Below are positions 8,472 through 16,928 of a stretch of DNA of 64,000 nt, one piece after another. The stretch lies in the NCBI GenBank assembly GCA_963850915.1, contig CAWKND010000004.1:1054001-1118000 (forward strand), in the 5' to 3' direction. Source of the stretch: CAVTWH01 sp963850915. GTDB lineage: Bacteria; Actinomycetota; Actinomycetes; Mycobacteriales; Micromonosporaceae. Under the pieces are notes generated by a model that was not told where the DNA came from, did not search any database, and worked only from the letters and a program-made list of their open reading frames with translations. The position numbers were made by a program, and so were the translations under genes. How positions within the stretch are numbered: the stretch's first letter is position 1; each line of letters begins with the position of its first letter.

Positions 8472-8768
8472 CTAGGACCGACGGAACCAAAACGCATCCC
8501 GATAGAGCAGGCGGAGTTGCCGCCGGGGACCCATGCCGCGCTCAATCGGTATGCCCAACCGACGTAGCACGCGCCTGAACCATAGGATCAGCGGCATCAA
8601 CGTGACGCAGCCGGCACCCACGACCCACTGCTGCATTGACGCCGGAACGGCAAATATCAAAACCACCCAGGCTGCGGATCCCGCCAAAACTAGGCGTAGA
8701 AGCCAGACGGCTGACTGGTAAGCCGGCGTACCTCGCGCGCCCGCTTGACCGCCCCAGCCCCTCGTCAC
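8472..8768 (-). CDS. Small two-helix membrane protein, unknown
   Basis: This hypothetical 98-residue product begins at a GTG (VTRGWGGQAG). It holds two hydrophobic stretches (AVWLLRLVLAGSAAWVVLIF and WVVGAGCVTLMPLILWF) and ends with a basic tail (RRVLRRLGIPIERGMG). The layout of two membrane helices and a cytoplasmic basic end resembles small proteins of actinobacterial integrative elements. No family is recognised. The start is uncertain, as the frame is open further upstream. Confidence 0.45.
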   Translation of the reverse strand: MTRGWGGQAGARGTPAYQSAVWLLRLVLAGSAAWVVLIFAVPASMQQWVVGAGCVTLMPLILWFRRVLRRLGIPIERGMGPRRQLRLLYRDAFWFRRS

Positions 8769-8895
8769 GCCGGCAACATATCGCCTGTCCAGTAGGAACG
8801 GTAGCCAGACCCATCCTCGGCGTTGGCGGTGCGTCGGACACGTTCGAGTGATGCGCCACCGGTCCATGGATCTCACAACTGTGCCTCCGGCGGGC

Positions 8896-9083
8896 AGGGC
8901 CTCCGGCCCTACGACCCGGATGTGGCCTCCGGCGGCCAGGGCTGCTCGCCCTGGACCTCGTCGCCTCGAGGTGCCAGCAGCGCGGCCCGGTCCCCGTGGG
9001 CACACCGGAGGCCACCAGACTGCGCCGGGCTTGTCCAGGTCGTTCGTCCGGTGGGGCGCTCCACCTGGACAAGCCCGGCGCAG
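8896..9083. repeat. Cluster of three hairpins in non-coding DNA
   Basis: AGGGCC/GGCCCT (8896-8901 with 8905-8910), CCAGGGC/GCCCTGG (8936-8942 with 8948-8954) and a perfect 21-bp pair (9020-9040 with 9063-9083, loop 22 nt) follow one another. A direct repeat of GCCTCCGGCGG precedes the first two. The block lies between divergent small genes (8472-8768 minus and 9252-9717 plus). The stretch 8769-9251 holds no convincing gene. Confidence 0.6.
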
Positions 9084-9251
9084 CCCGGCGGGGGAGACCT
9101 GCGCCCACGAGGAGTCAGCACCGAACCACCACAGCACCGCAAGAACATTCAAAGTCGGCACCCATCCCACAGACGAACGACCACGCCGGCCAAGCCAGCA
9201 GGGTTTTTCGCCTGCTTCCCGCAGGCCCGCCGCCTGTGCAACAGTCGTCCG

Positions 9252-9509
9252 GTGATCTCGACCAACCACGCGCGGCGCTGGGTAACCGCATACCTGCTCG
9301 CTTCTTGGCTGCTCACCATCGCGCCCGCAATGGTGGCCGTGGTCATCGGGATCCGCCGGTACGCGCAAGGCCAGCCACACTGGGGCACTTTCATGATCAC
9401 CGCCGGGACCGCAGGCATCCTTTTGGCCACCGGCATAGTCGCGCGTCTGCTGCGCCGACTGCAGCTCACCCTCCCTAACGGCCACCAGCCCAGACCCGAC
9501 CATGAGTGA
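9252..9509 (+). CDS. Small membrane protein, unknown
   Basis: From a GTG at 9252 the 85-residue product reads ARRWVTAYLLASWLLTIAPA, a first membrane helix. A loop (GIRRYAQGQPHWG) and a second helix (TFMITAGTAGILLATGIVAR) follow, then a Pro-rich end. It overlaps the next gene by 8 bp, which supports translation of both. No family is recognised. Confidence 0.5.
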   Translation: MISTNHARRWVTAYLLASWLLTIAPAMVAVVIGIRRYAQGQPHWGTFMITAGTAGILLATGIVARLLRRLQLTLPNGHQPRPDHE

Positions 9510-9717
9510 CCAGACGCTCTGGCAGATATGCGTCGTCCTGCGCGCCAGCGAAGCCGAACTCCAGCAGGCAACCGACGCCATCGCCCGGGCGCTATGCCCT
9601 GACGAACTCCACGACGGCCCCTGCCCGATTCCGTGGGCAATCTCCAGCTCCAGCGTGGACGACATGGACGACCGGGCCGAGGCCGACAACCTCCGCGCCT
9701 TGATCGACGGCGAGTAG
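9502..9717 (+). CDS. Small acidic protein, unknown
   Basis: The 71-residue product has an Asp/Glu-rich C-terminus (SSVDDMDDRAEADNLRALID) and an amphipathic middle (SEAELQQATDAIARALCPDE). The ATG overlaps the end of the upstream two-helix membrane protein gene by 8 bp in another frame, which suggests coupling. No domain is recognised. It is the last gene before att copy 2. Confidence 0.55.
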   Translation: MSDQTLWQICVVLRASEAELQQATDAIARALCPDELHDGPCPIPWAISSSSVDDMDDRAEADNLRALIDGE

Positions 9718-9851
9718 GTCGTCCTTGGGAGCGAACGGGGAGCGAACCTTGCGAGAATCACCCTCGAAGACCTCCGGGCACCGACAACCACCGAGCCCAC
9801 TACCAGGCAGGAATGTACCGAGCGCCAGGTTGATCATGGAGCGGTTCCTAG

Positions 9852-9896
9852 CTGACACGGAAGAGGTCACTGGTTCAATCCCAGTATCGCCTACCA
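9852..9896 (+). repeat. att copy 2 (tRNA-Val 3' fragment)
   Basis: It is identical to 5126-5170 except for one base (CGCCTACCA instead of CGCCCACCA). The 5' half of a tRNA is absent, so it cannot be a gene. It marks the end of element A and the start of segment B. Confidence 0.9.
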
Positions 9897-9915
9897 TCAA
9901 TACGTGCAGCTTGTC

Positions 9916-9947
9916 AGGCTGGTTACCGGATCGACGGTAACCAGCCT
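9916..9947 (+). terminator. Strong hairpin terminator after att copy 2
   Basis: AGGCTGGTTACCG (9916-9928) pairs perfectly with CGGTAACCAGCCT (9935-9947) across GATCGA, followed by TTCG. It stands about where a tRNA terminator would, and was probably carried in with the tRNA fragment. Confidence 0.65.
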
Positions 9948-10080
9948 TTCGCATGTGGGTCCTTACTTGGGAGCAGAATGGGAGCACAAGATCATCTGCT
10001 CTGGATCAATGCTTTCGGTCTGTGTCGGACGGGTAGCCGTCCGGGCCGATGACGACGTAGCGGGGGAGTATCGCCTTAAC

Positions 10081-11686
10081 GGCTCTGGCTCACTTCCGGT
10101 GGTGACGGTGGGTGGTCATCCGAGCAGGATCCGGTGACGTAGCAGGGCGAAGCTGGCTCGGCCGTGCATTTGACGCATGATCCGTTTGGTTTTGGTGTTG
10201 ACGCCTTCGGTTCCGCCGTTGTGGTACGGGAGGGTCAGGCCGGCGTCGACGGCAGCGCGGTCCTGGGCCAGGCCGCGGGTGAAGGCGTGCAGGTGCGGCA
10301 GGTCAGCCGCAGTCGCGATGCCGATCCAGGTGTCGAGGTGGATGTTGTTGCCTTCACTGGGTTTCAGGAGCTGGGCGAAGCCGGTGACCAGGTCGGCCAG
10401 GTCGACCATCTCGGGGCAGGCGGCGACGAGATCGCCGCGCAGTTGGCGTTGTTTGTCGGTGAGCCGGTCCGGGCGGGTCAGGATCAGCCGGGCCAGACCG
10501 CGTGGGGAGATGGGTGGCCGGTCGCCTTCGACGCGGCCTTGGGTGATGTAGCGGTAGAGCAGGTTCATGCTTCCCTGATATCCCAAGGCTTTGATCTCAC
10601 TGAGCAGGATCGTGATGGCCACGGCGGGTTCCGCGGCGCGGCGGGCGCGCAGGTGGTCGCGGTAGGGGTCGACCAGGGTGGGCCGGTACTGCGGTGCGCG
10701 CTGTAGACGCTTCGGCTCGGTGATACGGGCGTAGCGTTTCACGGTGTTCAGGGCCAGTTTCAGCCGGCGGGCGCACTCCAGCAGACCGACACCCTGGTCC
10801 AGGAGGTCGTGGACCTGACGCCAGCGCTGCGCGGTGGTCTGGGCGCGGGGCCCGTCTTGTGGCGGTGTCGCTTTCGCCCAGCAGGCGCTGTGCCCGGCCA
10901 CCTCTTTGGTCACGGCCTGGCAGAGTCCGTGCCACAGATGCCATCGATCGCTGACCTGCACAGCGTCCGGTAGTGCTCTGCGGATCGCTTCGGCGTAGGC
11001 GCCGGAACCGTCGCGGCACACCACCTCGACACCCGGATGCGCACGCAGCCACGCCTCTAGGGTGTCCGCGGTGCGGTCTGGTAGCACGTCGACGCGGCGA
11101 CGGGTCAGCACGTCGATGAGCACCGTCGCGTACCGGCATCGCTTACGTAGCGCGAAATCGTCGACCCCCAACACCCGTGGCACCTCACCGACCGGAATCG
11201 GGAGGCGGCGCAGTATGCGGATCGCGGTCTGTCGCGACGTCGGCGTCGCCATCGCATCCAGGACCCGGGCGCTGGCGCGTCCGGCGAGCTCGGTGACCAC
11301 CACGGCGATCTGACCAGCTAACCGCACGGTACGTCGTTGATAGCGTTGCAGGACCTCAGGTATCTGCTCTCGGAACGTGCGTCGGCAGCCCAAGGTCGGG
11401 CAGACCAGCCGACGGACCCGAATCACCAGCAGCACCCGACGGGCACCCAAAGCAAGGTCAGTCACGCGCCGGTGATGGTAGGCATGCACCCGGGCCGATC
11501 GAGCCCCGCAGTCTGGGCAGGACACCGCTACTGGCGGGGTCCGGGCATGAACCCGGATCCACCCGTCCTCCTCGGTCAAACCCACCACGACCAGCGGCAA
11601 CAACCCCGCGAATGCCAGACCTACAAGGTCATCAATACACGAAGATCATGATGACGCACCGTCACCACCGCAAGTGAGCCAGGCCC
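10081..11686 (-). mobile_element. ISL3-type insertion sequence
   Basis: Terminal inverted repeats are clear: 10081-10110 against 11657-11686 match at 27 of 30 positions, sharing CTGGCTCACTT and GGTGGTGACGGTG. The element is about 1.6 kb with one transposase gene and no passenger. The 8-bp duplication expected of ISL3 is not evident in the flanks (GCCTTAAC on the left, GTTTTTAC on the right). Confidence 0.85.
10116..11603 (-). CDS. ISL3-family transposase
   Basis: The 495-residue product has the N-terminal zinc ribbon CPDCGARSARVHAYHHRR plus CPTLGC, then an HTH region. The DDE domain follows, with VLGVDDFALRKRCRYATVLI (first Asp), VCRDGSGAYAEAI (second Asp) and the C-terminal LPYHNGGTEGVNTKTKRIMR (final Glu), and the protein ends FALLRHRILL. 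Length and motifs fit an intact ISL3 transposase. The start used is TTG at 11603; the frame is open a little further up without an ATG or GTG. It lies inside matched terminal repeats. Confidence 0.92.
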   Translation of the reverse strand: MLPLVVVGLTEEDGWIRVHARTPPVAVSCPDCGARSARVHAYHHRRVTDLALGARRVLLVIRVRRLVCPTLGCRRTFREQIPEVLQRYQRRTVRLAGQIAVVVTELAGRASARVLDAMATPTSRQTAIRILRRLPIPVGEVPRVLGVDDFALRKRCRYATVLIDVLTRRRVDVLPDRTADTLEAWLRAHPGVEVVCRDGSGAYAEAIRRALPDAVQVSDRWHLWHGLCQAVTKEVAGHSACWAKATPPQDGPRAQTTAQRWRQVHDLLDQGVGLLECARRLKLALNTVKRYARITEPKRLQRAPQYRPTLVDPYRDHLRARRAAEPAVAITILLSEIKALGYQGSMNLLYRYITQGRVEGDRPPISPRGLARLILTRPDRLTDKQRQLRGDLVAACPEMVDLADLVTGFAQLLKPSEGNNIHLDTWIGIATAADLPHLHAFTRGLAQDRAAVDAGLTLPYHNGGTEGVNTKTKRIMRQMHGRASFALLRHRILLG

Positions 11687-11716
11687 GTTTTTACGACACT
11701 CCCGGCCAGAGGCTTG

Positions 11717-11741
11717 CCGCCATACATCTGATGTATGGCGG
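11717..11741. repeat. 11-bp perfect hairpin
   Basis: CCGCCATACAT (11717-11727) pairs with ATGTATGGCGG (11731-11741) over a 3-nt loop. There is no T tract. Its core ACATCTGATGT recurs in the sugar-importer promoter at 11980-11990. Confidence 0.6.
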
Positions 11742-11974
11742 TGCCTTCGTCGTGCGTCCGGATCGAACCGACGCTTGGCCGGGTCGCCCGTCATGGCGGC
11801 GGTCCGGGGCGCCGGAGTAGCTGGTCGTGTCACGCTTTCTCCTAACAGGGACGGTATGTCGACGCTGATTCAGGGGAAAAGAAGCCGTTGAGAGTCAACT
11901 CCGGTGCTTGATCGTCGCTGATACGGGTCAATGGCCGCGCGGTAACGATTCGTCATCTGGCTTGTCCGGGGGTG

Positions 11975-12002
11975 TTGACACATCTGATGTTAGCGATAAC
12001 AC
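11975..12002 (+). promoter_or_regulatory. Sugar-importer promoter with LacI-type operator
   Basis: TTGACA (11975-11980) is followed after 16 bp by TAACAC (11997-12002). TGTTAGCGATAACA (11988-12001) covers the -10 region and has the CG centre and inverted TGTTA/TAACA arms of LacI-family operators. A second palindrome, ACATCTGATGT (11980-11990), overlaps the -35 edge. The same LacI-type site stands before the lectin-GH43 gene at 42632. Confidence 0.7.
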
Positions 12003-12194
12003 TTCCCCACCAAGGGAACGCTGTCGCGCCGTACCGAACCGCACCCCGCCGTCGGGCAGGCCGCCGTCCGGACTCCGCCGACACTCCCACCCGAACAGGC
12101 ATCCAAGCACGCCGGCGCACCTGACCGGCGCCTTCGGAGTCGAACCAGCCTCTAGCTCGATCACACCCCACGCGCATCATCGAACGGAGACTCC

Positions 12195-13338
12195 ATGAGA
12201 CGTCAATCCATGAGACCGGGCCGGATCGGCACAGTGATCTGCGCGCTCGCCCTCGCCTCGGCGCTCACCGCCTGCGGCTCCACCCAGAAGACCGCCGACA
12301 AGACGTCAACGTCAGGCAACAACGCCGGCGCCCTGGTCGGCGTCACGATGCCCACCAAGTCCTCCGAGCGGTGGATCCACGACGGCGACAACGTGAAGGC
12401 CGCGCTGGAGAAGCTCGGCTACAAAGTCGACCTGCAGTACGCCGAGAACGACATCCCCACCCAGGTGAACCAGATCGAGAACCAGATCACCAAGGGTGCG
12501 AAGCTGCTCATCATCGCCTCGATCGACGGCACCGCGATCACTACGCAGTTGCAGGAGGCGGCCGACAAGCACATCCCGGTGATCGCCTACGATCGGCTCA
12601 TCCGCAACAGCCCCAACGTCGACTACTACGCCACCTTCGACAACTTCAAGGTCGGCGTGCAGCAGGCCACTTCGCTGCTGACCGGGCTCAAAGTCGAAGA
12701 ATGCCGACGGCACCGACGGTACCGCCACCGGACCGCTCAACATCGAAGTCTTCGCCGGCTCGCCCGACGACAACAACGCCACCTTCTTCTTCAACGGCGC
12801 CATGTCCGTGCTGAAGCCCTACATCGACAAGGGCACGCTGGTGGTCAAGAGCGGGCAGACCGACTTCAAGACCGTCGCCATCCTGCGCTGGGATCCGGCC
12901 ACCGCGCAGAAGCGGATGGAAGACCTGCTGACCAAGACGTACAGCTCGGGCGCGAAGGTGGCCGGTGTGCTCTCGCCCTATGACGGGCTGTCCATCGGCA
13001 TCCTGTCGGCGTTGAAGAGCAACGGCTACGGTACCGCCGGCCAGCCGTACCCGGTCGTCACCGGGCAGGATGCGGAGCTCGCCTCGGTCAAGTCGATCAT
13101 CGCGGGTGAGCAGTACTCGACCATCTACAAGGACACCCGGGAACTGGCCAAGACGACGGTCACCATGGCCGACACCGTCCTCAAGGGCGGCAAGCCGGAG
13201 GTGAACAACACCAAGGACTACGACAACGGCAACAAGGTCGTCCCGTCGTACCTCCTGCAGCCGGTCATCGTCGACAAGACCAACTACCAGAAGGTCCTCG
13301 TCGACGGCGGCTACTACACGCAGTCACAGCTCGCCTGA
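12195..13338 (+). pseudogene. Xylose-type ABC substrate-binding lipoprotein, one frameshift
   Basis: A good RBS (GGAG) precedes the ATG. The protein has a lipobox (LASALTACG), then VGVTMPTKSSERWIHDGDNV, NQIENQITKGAKLLIIASID and PVIAYDRLIRNSPNVDYYAT, all typical of XylF/ChvE-like sugar-binding proteins. After LLTGLKV the frame is lost. The expected continuation KNADGTDGTATGPLNIEVFA is read one base on, and the second frame continues through AGVLSPYDGLSIGILSALKS to the natural end at 13338. The extra base lies in GTCGAAGAATGCC near 12701. Both halves are well preserved, so a sequence error or a very recent mutation is likely. It heads the importer operon. Confidence 0.85.
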
Positions 13339-13344
13339 CCGGCG

Positions 13345-13385
13345 GATCGCCGTCCACGCCCGTCAACGGGGCCTGGACGGCGATC
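13345..13385 (+). other. Intra-operon hairpin
   Basis: GATCGCCGTCCA (13345-13356) pairs perfectly with TGGACGGCGATC (13374-13385), 7 bp after the binding-protein stop. Such hairpins in ABC operons often protect the upstream mRNA or partly end transcription, giving more binding protein than ATPase. Confidence 0.6.
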
Positions 13386-13418
13386 ATTGCCGTCGCGGGC
13401 CTTCCCGGAGGTGCGAGC

Positions 13419-14948
13419 ATGACGGACGACATTCTGCGGATGAACGGGATCACCAAGGTGTTTCCCGGGGTCGCCGCACTGCAGGACGTCACCCTTACGG
13501 TACGCCGTGGCGAGATCCACGCCATCTGCGGCGAGAACGGTGCCGGCAAGTCAACCCTGATGAAGGTCCTCTCCGGCGTGTACCCGCACGGCACCTACGA
13601 CGGGGAGATCTTCTTCGACGGCGAGGAGTGCCGGTTCGGCAGCATCCGCGACAGCGAGCGGCAGGGCATCGTCATCATCCACCAGGAGCTGGCGCTGTGC
13701 CCACAGCTGTCGATCGCGGAGAACATCTTCCTCGGCAACGAAAGAGCCAGGCGCGGCCTGATTGACTGGAACCGTACCAATTTCCAGGCCGCCGCGCTCC
13801 TTGCCCGGGTGGAGCTGGACGAGAGTCCGGTGACCCAGGTGGTCGATCTCGGCGTCGGCAAGCAGCAACTCGTGGAGATCGCGAAGGCGCTGGCGAAAGA
13901 GGTCAAGCTACTGATCCTGGACGAGCCGACCGCGGCCCTCAACGACGAGGACTCCGCGCACCTGCTCGACCTGCTGCGTGGCCTGCGCGACCAGGGCATC
14001 ACCTGCGTGATCATCTCGCACAAGCTGAACGAGATAGCCGCCATCGCCGACTCCATCACGATCCTGCGCGACGGTCGGCTGGTCGAGGCGCTGAATCTGG
14101 TCACTGACAACGTGACCGAGGATCGCATCATCTCCGGCATGGTGGGCCGCGACCTGGAGCACCGCTTCCCAGCGCACCAGCCACGGATCGGCGGCGAGGT
14201 CTTCCGGATCGAGAACTGGACAGTGCACAGCCCGGTACAGCACGAGCGGGCGGTGGTCCGCGGCGCCAATCTCACGCTGCACGCCGGCGAGATCGTCGGA
14301 CTGGCCGGGTTGATGGGGGCCGGGCGCACCGAGTTGGCGATGAGCGTGTTCGGCCGCTCGTACGGGGTGAACATCTCCGGACGCATCTTCAAGGACGGCC
14401 GGGAGATCGAGGTGCGTAGCGTCCGCGACGCGGTGCGGCACGGCATCGCCTACGCCACCGAGGACCGCAAACGGTACGGGCTCAACCTCATCGAGGACAT
14501 CCAGCGCAACGTCTCGGCCGCCGGTCTGACCAAGCTGTCCCGCCGCGGCTGGGTCAACGAGAACGAGGAGCACCGGGTTGCCGAGGGCTTCCGCCGTGCC
14601 CTGAACATCAAGGCTCCGACCGTGCAGAGCGTCACCGGCAAGCTCAGTGGCGGCAACCAGCAGAAGGTCGTACTCGCTAAATGGATCTTCACTGACCCCG
14701 ATGTGCTCATCCTCGACGAGCCGACCCGGGGCATCGATGTCGGTGCCAAGTACGAGATCTACTCGATCATCAACCAGCTCGCCGATGCCGGGAAGGCGGT
14801 GCTGGTCATCTCCTCCGAACTACCCGAGCTGATCGGCTTGTGCGACCGGATCTACGCGCTTTCGGCCGGGCGTATCACCGGGCAGGTCATCCGGGCCGAT
14901 GCCACCCAGGAGCGCCTGATGCAGTACATGACGAAGGGACAGGGGTAA
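13419..14948 (+). CDS. Sugar ABC importer ATPase, two nucleotide-binding domains (XylG-like)
   Basis: The 509-residue length and tandem domains are those of XylG/RbsA/MglA proteins. Domain 1 has Walker A GENGAGKST, the loop VIIHQELALCPQLSIAENIF and Walker B LLILDEPTAAL. Domain 2 has a degenerate Walker A (GLMGAGRTEL), the signature LSGGNQQKVVLAKW and LILDEPTRGIDVGAK. The start has an RBS (GGAGG). It lies between the binding-protein and permease genes and powers uptake, most likely of xylose or a similar aldose. Confidence 0.93.
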   Translation: MTDDILRMNGITKVFPGVAALQDVTLTVRRGEIHAICGENGAGKSTLMKVLSGVYPHGTYDGEIFFDGEECRFGSIRDSERQGIVIIHQELALCPQLSIAENIFLGNERARRGLIDWNRTNFQAAALLARVELDESPVTQVVDLGVGKQQLVEIAKALAKEVKLLILDEPTAALNDEDSAHLLDLLRGLRDQGITCVIISHKLNEIAAIADSITILRDGRLVEALNLVTDNVTEDRIISGMVGRDLEHRFPAHQPRIGGEVFRIENWTVHSPVQHERAVVRGANLTLHAGEIVGLAGLMGAGRTELAMSVFGRSYGVNISGRIFKDGREIEVRSVRDAVRHGIAYATEDRKRYGLNLIEDIQRNVSAAGLTKLSRRGWVNENEEHRVAEGFRRALNIKAPTVQSVTGKLSGGNQQKVVLAKWIFTDPDVLILDEPTRGIDVGAKYEIYSIINQLADAGKAVLVISSELPELIGLCDRIYALSAGRITGQVIRADATQERLMQYMTKGQG

Positions 14949-14952
14949 GCCG

Positions 14953-16215
14953 ATGGCCAGCATCACCAGCCCGAGCGAGGTCACCACCGACGATCCGGGT
15001 CTGGGCACCGCCCGGACCGGTGGCCGACTCGGGCCGCTGCTGTCCCGGGTCAACATCCGGCAGAGCGGCATCTACATCGCCTTCGCGCTGATCGTCGTGC
15101 TGTTCACGGTCCTCACCGGCGGCGCACTGCTGCAGGCGCAGAACATCTCGAACATCATCGTGCAGAACTCCTACATCCTGATCCTGGCGATCGGGATGAT
15201 CCTGGTCATCATCTCCGGCCACATCGACCTGTCCGTCGGTTCGGTGGTCGCGGTCACCGGTGCGCTATCCGCCGTACTGATGGTCAACCTGCACGTGCCG
15301 TGGCCACTTGCGGTACTGATCACGCTGGCCGCCGGTGCGGTGATCGGCGCCTGGCAGGCGTACTGGATCGCCTACTTCGGCATCCCGGCCTTCATCGTCA
15401 CGCTCGCCGGCATGCTGCTGTTCCGGGCGCTGACCCTGACAGTGCTGGGAAATCAGGGCATCGGCCCGTTCCCGGACCCGATCCGTACGCTCGCCAACGG
15501 CTTCACCGACGGGTACCTCGGCAACGTGGCGCTCGGCCCGCTGGGCGGCGCCGACTTGGTCAGCCTGCTGGTCGGGGTGGTCGCGGTGGTCGGCATGGTG
15601 ACCGCCCAGTGGCGGGCGCGCGCGGCCAGGCTGGGGTACCAGCAGGTGGTCGAGCCGCTGGCCACTTTCCTGCTCAAGCTGATCGGGGCAGCCGTTCTGG
15701 TCCTCGGCGTGGTCCTGCAGTTGGCTCGTTTCAAGAACCTGCCCTGGGTACTTGTCCTGCTCGCCGTGCTGGCCGTCGGGTACTCGGTGATGACCAACCG
15801 GGCCGTCTTCGGCCGGCAGATCTATGCCGTCGGCGGCAATCTCCAGGCGGCCAGCCTGTCGGGCGTCAAAACCAAGGCGGTGGTCTTCTGGATCTTCGTC
15901 AACATGGGGGTACTGGCCGCGCTCGCCGGCGTGATCTTCGCCGGCCGGCTCAACCAGGCCGGCCCGACCGCCGGCAACTCCTTCGAGTTGGATGCCATCG
16001 CCGCCGCGTTCATCGGTGGTGCGGCGGTGCAGGGCGGTGTCGGCAAAGTGGTCGGGGCCATCACCGGCGGCCTGATCATGGGTGTCATCAACAACGGCAT
16101 GTCGCTCATCGGGTCGCCGAGTGAGCGGGTCATGTTGGTCAAAGGCTTGGTACTGCTGGCCGCGGTGGCCTTCGATGTCTGGGCCAAGCGACGGGCCGGC
16201 CTGGCCGGCAGGTGA
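14953..16215 (+). CDS. Sugar ABC importer permease (XylH-like)
   Basis: The 420-residue protein has about ten hydrophobic segments. It carries the conserved permease blocks ILILAIGMILVIISGHIDLS, FVNMGVLAALAGVIFAGRLN and ELDAIAAAFIGGAAVQGGVG, and ends GLVLLAAVAFDVWAKRR. These are hallmarks of the XylH/RbsC group. The start is 4 bp after the ATPase stop. With a working binding protein the operon would form a complete importer. Confidence 0.93.
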   Translation: MASITSPSEVTTDDPGLGTARTGGRLGPLLSRVNIRQSGIYIAFALIVVLFTVLTGGALLQAQNISNIIVQNSYILILAIGMILVIISGHIDLSVGSVVAVTGALSAVLMVNLHVPWPLAVLITLAAGAVIGAWQAYWIAYFGIPAFIVTLAGMLLFRALTLTVLGNQGIGPFPDPIRTLANGFTDGYLGNVALGPLGGADLVSLLVGVVAVVGMVTAQWRARAARLGYQQVVEPLATFLLKLIGAAVLVLGVVLQLARFKNLPWVLVLLAVLAVGYSVMTNRAVFGRQIYAVGGNLQAASLSGVKTKAVVFWIFVNMGVLAALAGVIFAGRLNQAGPTAGNSFELDAIAAAFIGGAAVQGGVGKVVGAITGGLIMGVINNGMSLIGSPSERVMLVKGLVLLAAVAFDVWAKRRAGLAGR

Positions 16216-16279
16216 CCGGGAGCCCGGCTCGCAGGGGATGGCTGGTTGCGGACGGGCAACCGGCCACCCCTTGCCCTGC

Positions 16280-16670
16280 TCAGCTCCAGCCGGGCGAGCT
16301 CACCAATGCCACCGGCGTACCGCCGCGTACCGTGCCGAGGTTGGTCAACGCGACCCGCTCCAGCCCGTCGCCGCTGCCACCGTTGCTGGTGACCGCGAGT
16401 GCGAGAGTGTTCGTACCGCGTGCGTTGAGCAACCCCTCGGGCAGGACGAAGGCGTGCTGTGGCCCCACATTCGCGATCTACTGCCCGACGTTCCAGCCGT
16501 TGAGGAAGATCAGTACCCGGTAGTTCCCGCCGGAGCGGGGAACTGCCGGATCGCCGATGGTGAGCCCGATCGAGGCGTCGTGGCCGCTGGGTACGTTGAG
16601 GGTGAACGAGGTCCGGTACCAGGAGGTACCCGGGACTGAACCGTCCCGGCTTTCCTGGCACCCACGGCCG
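16280..16670 (-). pseudogene. GH35 beta-galactosidase C-terminal remnant with stop codon
   Basis: The minus strand reads PGTSWYRTSFTLNVPSGHDA, then NYRVLIFLNGWNVGQ, a TAG, and IANVGPQHAFVLPEGLLNAR followed by GTNTLALAV. This is the jelly-roll domain at the end of GH35 beta-galactosidases, where the stop replaces an expected Tyr (W-N-V-G-Q-Y). The catalytic barrel is absent. It lies tail-to-tail with the sugar importer. Bases 16671-16928 hold nothing I can identify. Confidence 0.75.
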
Positions 16671-16928
16671 GTGCCCGGGCGTTTGCTTGAGTCGCGACGG
16701 AGCAGGCGGCGAAGTCAGGCGGCCGCGCAAGGTTGCGGAGTTGAGGCGTGCCAACGAAATCTTGAAGGCCGCATATCTGTTTTCTTCGCGGCCGATCCAC
16801 GGCACCGGACTGCTCTGGGCCGTGGTGGCCGCCGGCGCCAGGTAGGCGGGTAGTCCGGGCCTGCGGGCCGACCGGACCCCGTCACCGAACAGTGGGCCAC
16901 ACGTCCGCAGCGGCACCGACGGCGGTGA

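Noticed and set aside
8472..9800. A single 442-residue protein on the minus strand
   Set aside because: Only the last 98 residues look like a protein; the upstream part crosses perfect hairpins and two plus-strand genes.
9592..9987. Minus-strand frame reading VGDTGIEPVTSSVSA across the tRNA fragment
   Set aside because: This peptide is the reverse reading of the tRNA-Val 3' end and appears at each att copy; it is a known kind of false gene.
10164..10706. Plus-strand frame inside the ISL3 element as a passenger gene
   Set aside because: It is an antisense shadow of the transposase with no RBS and no recognisable motif.
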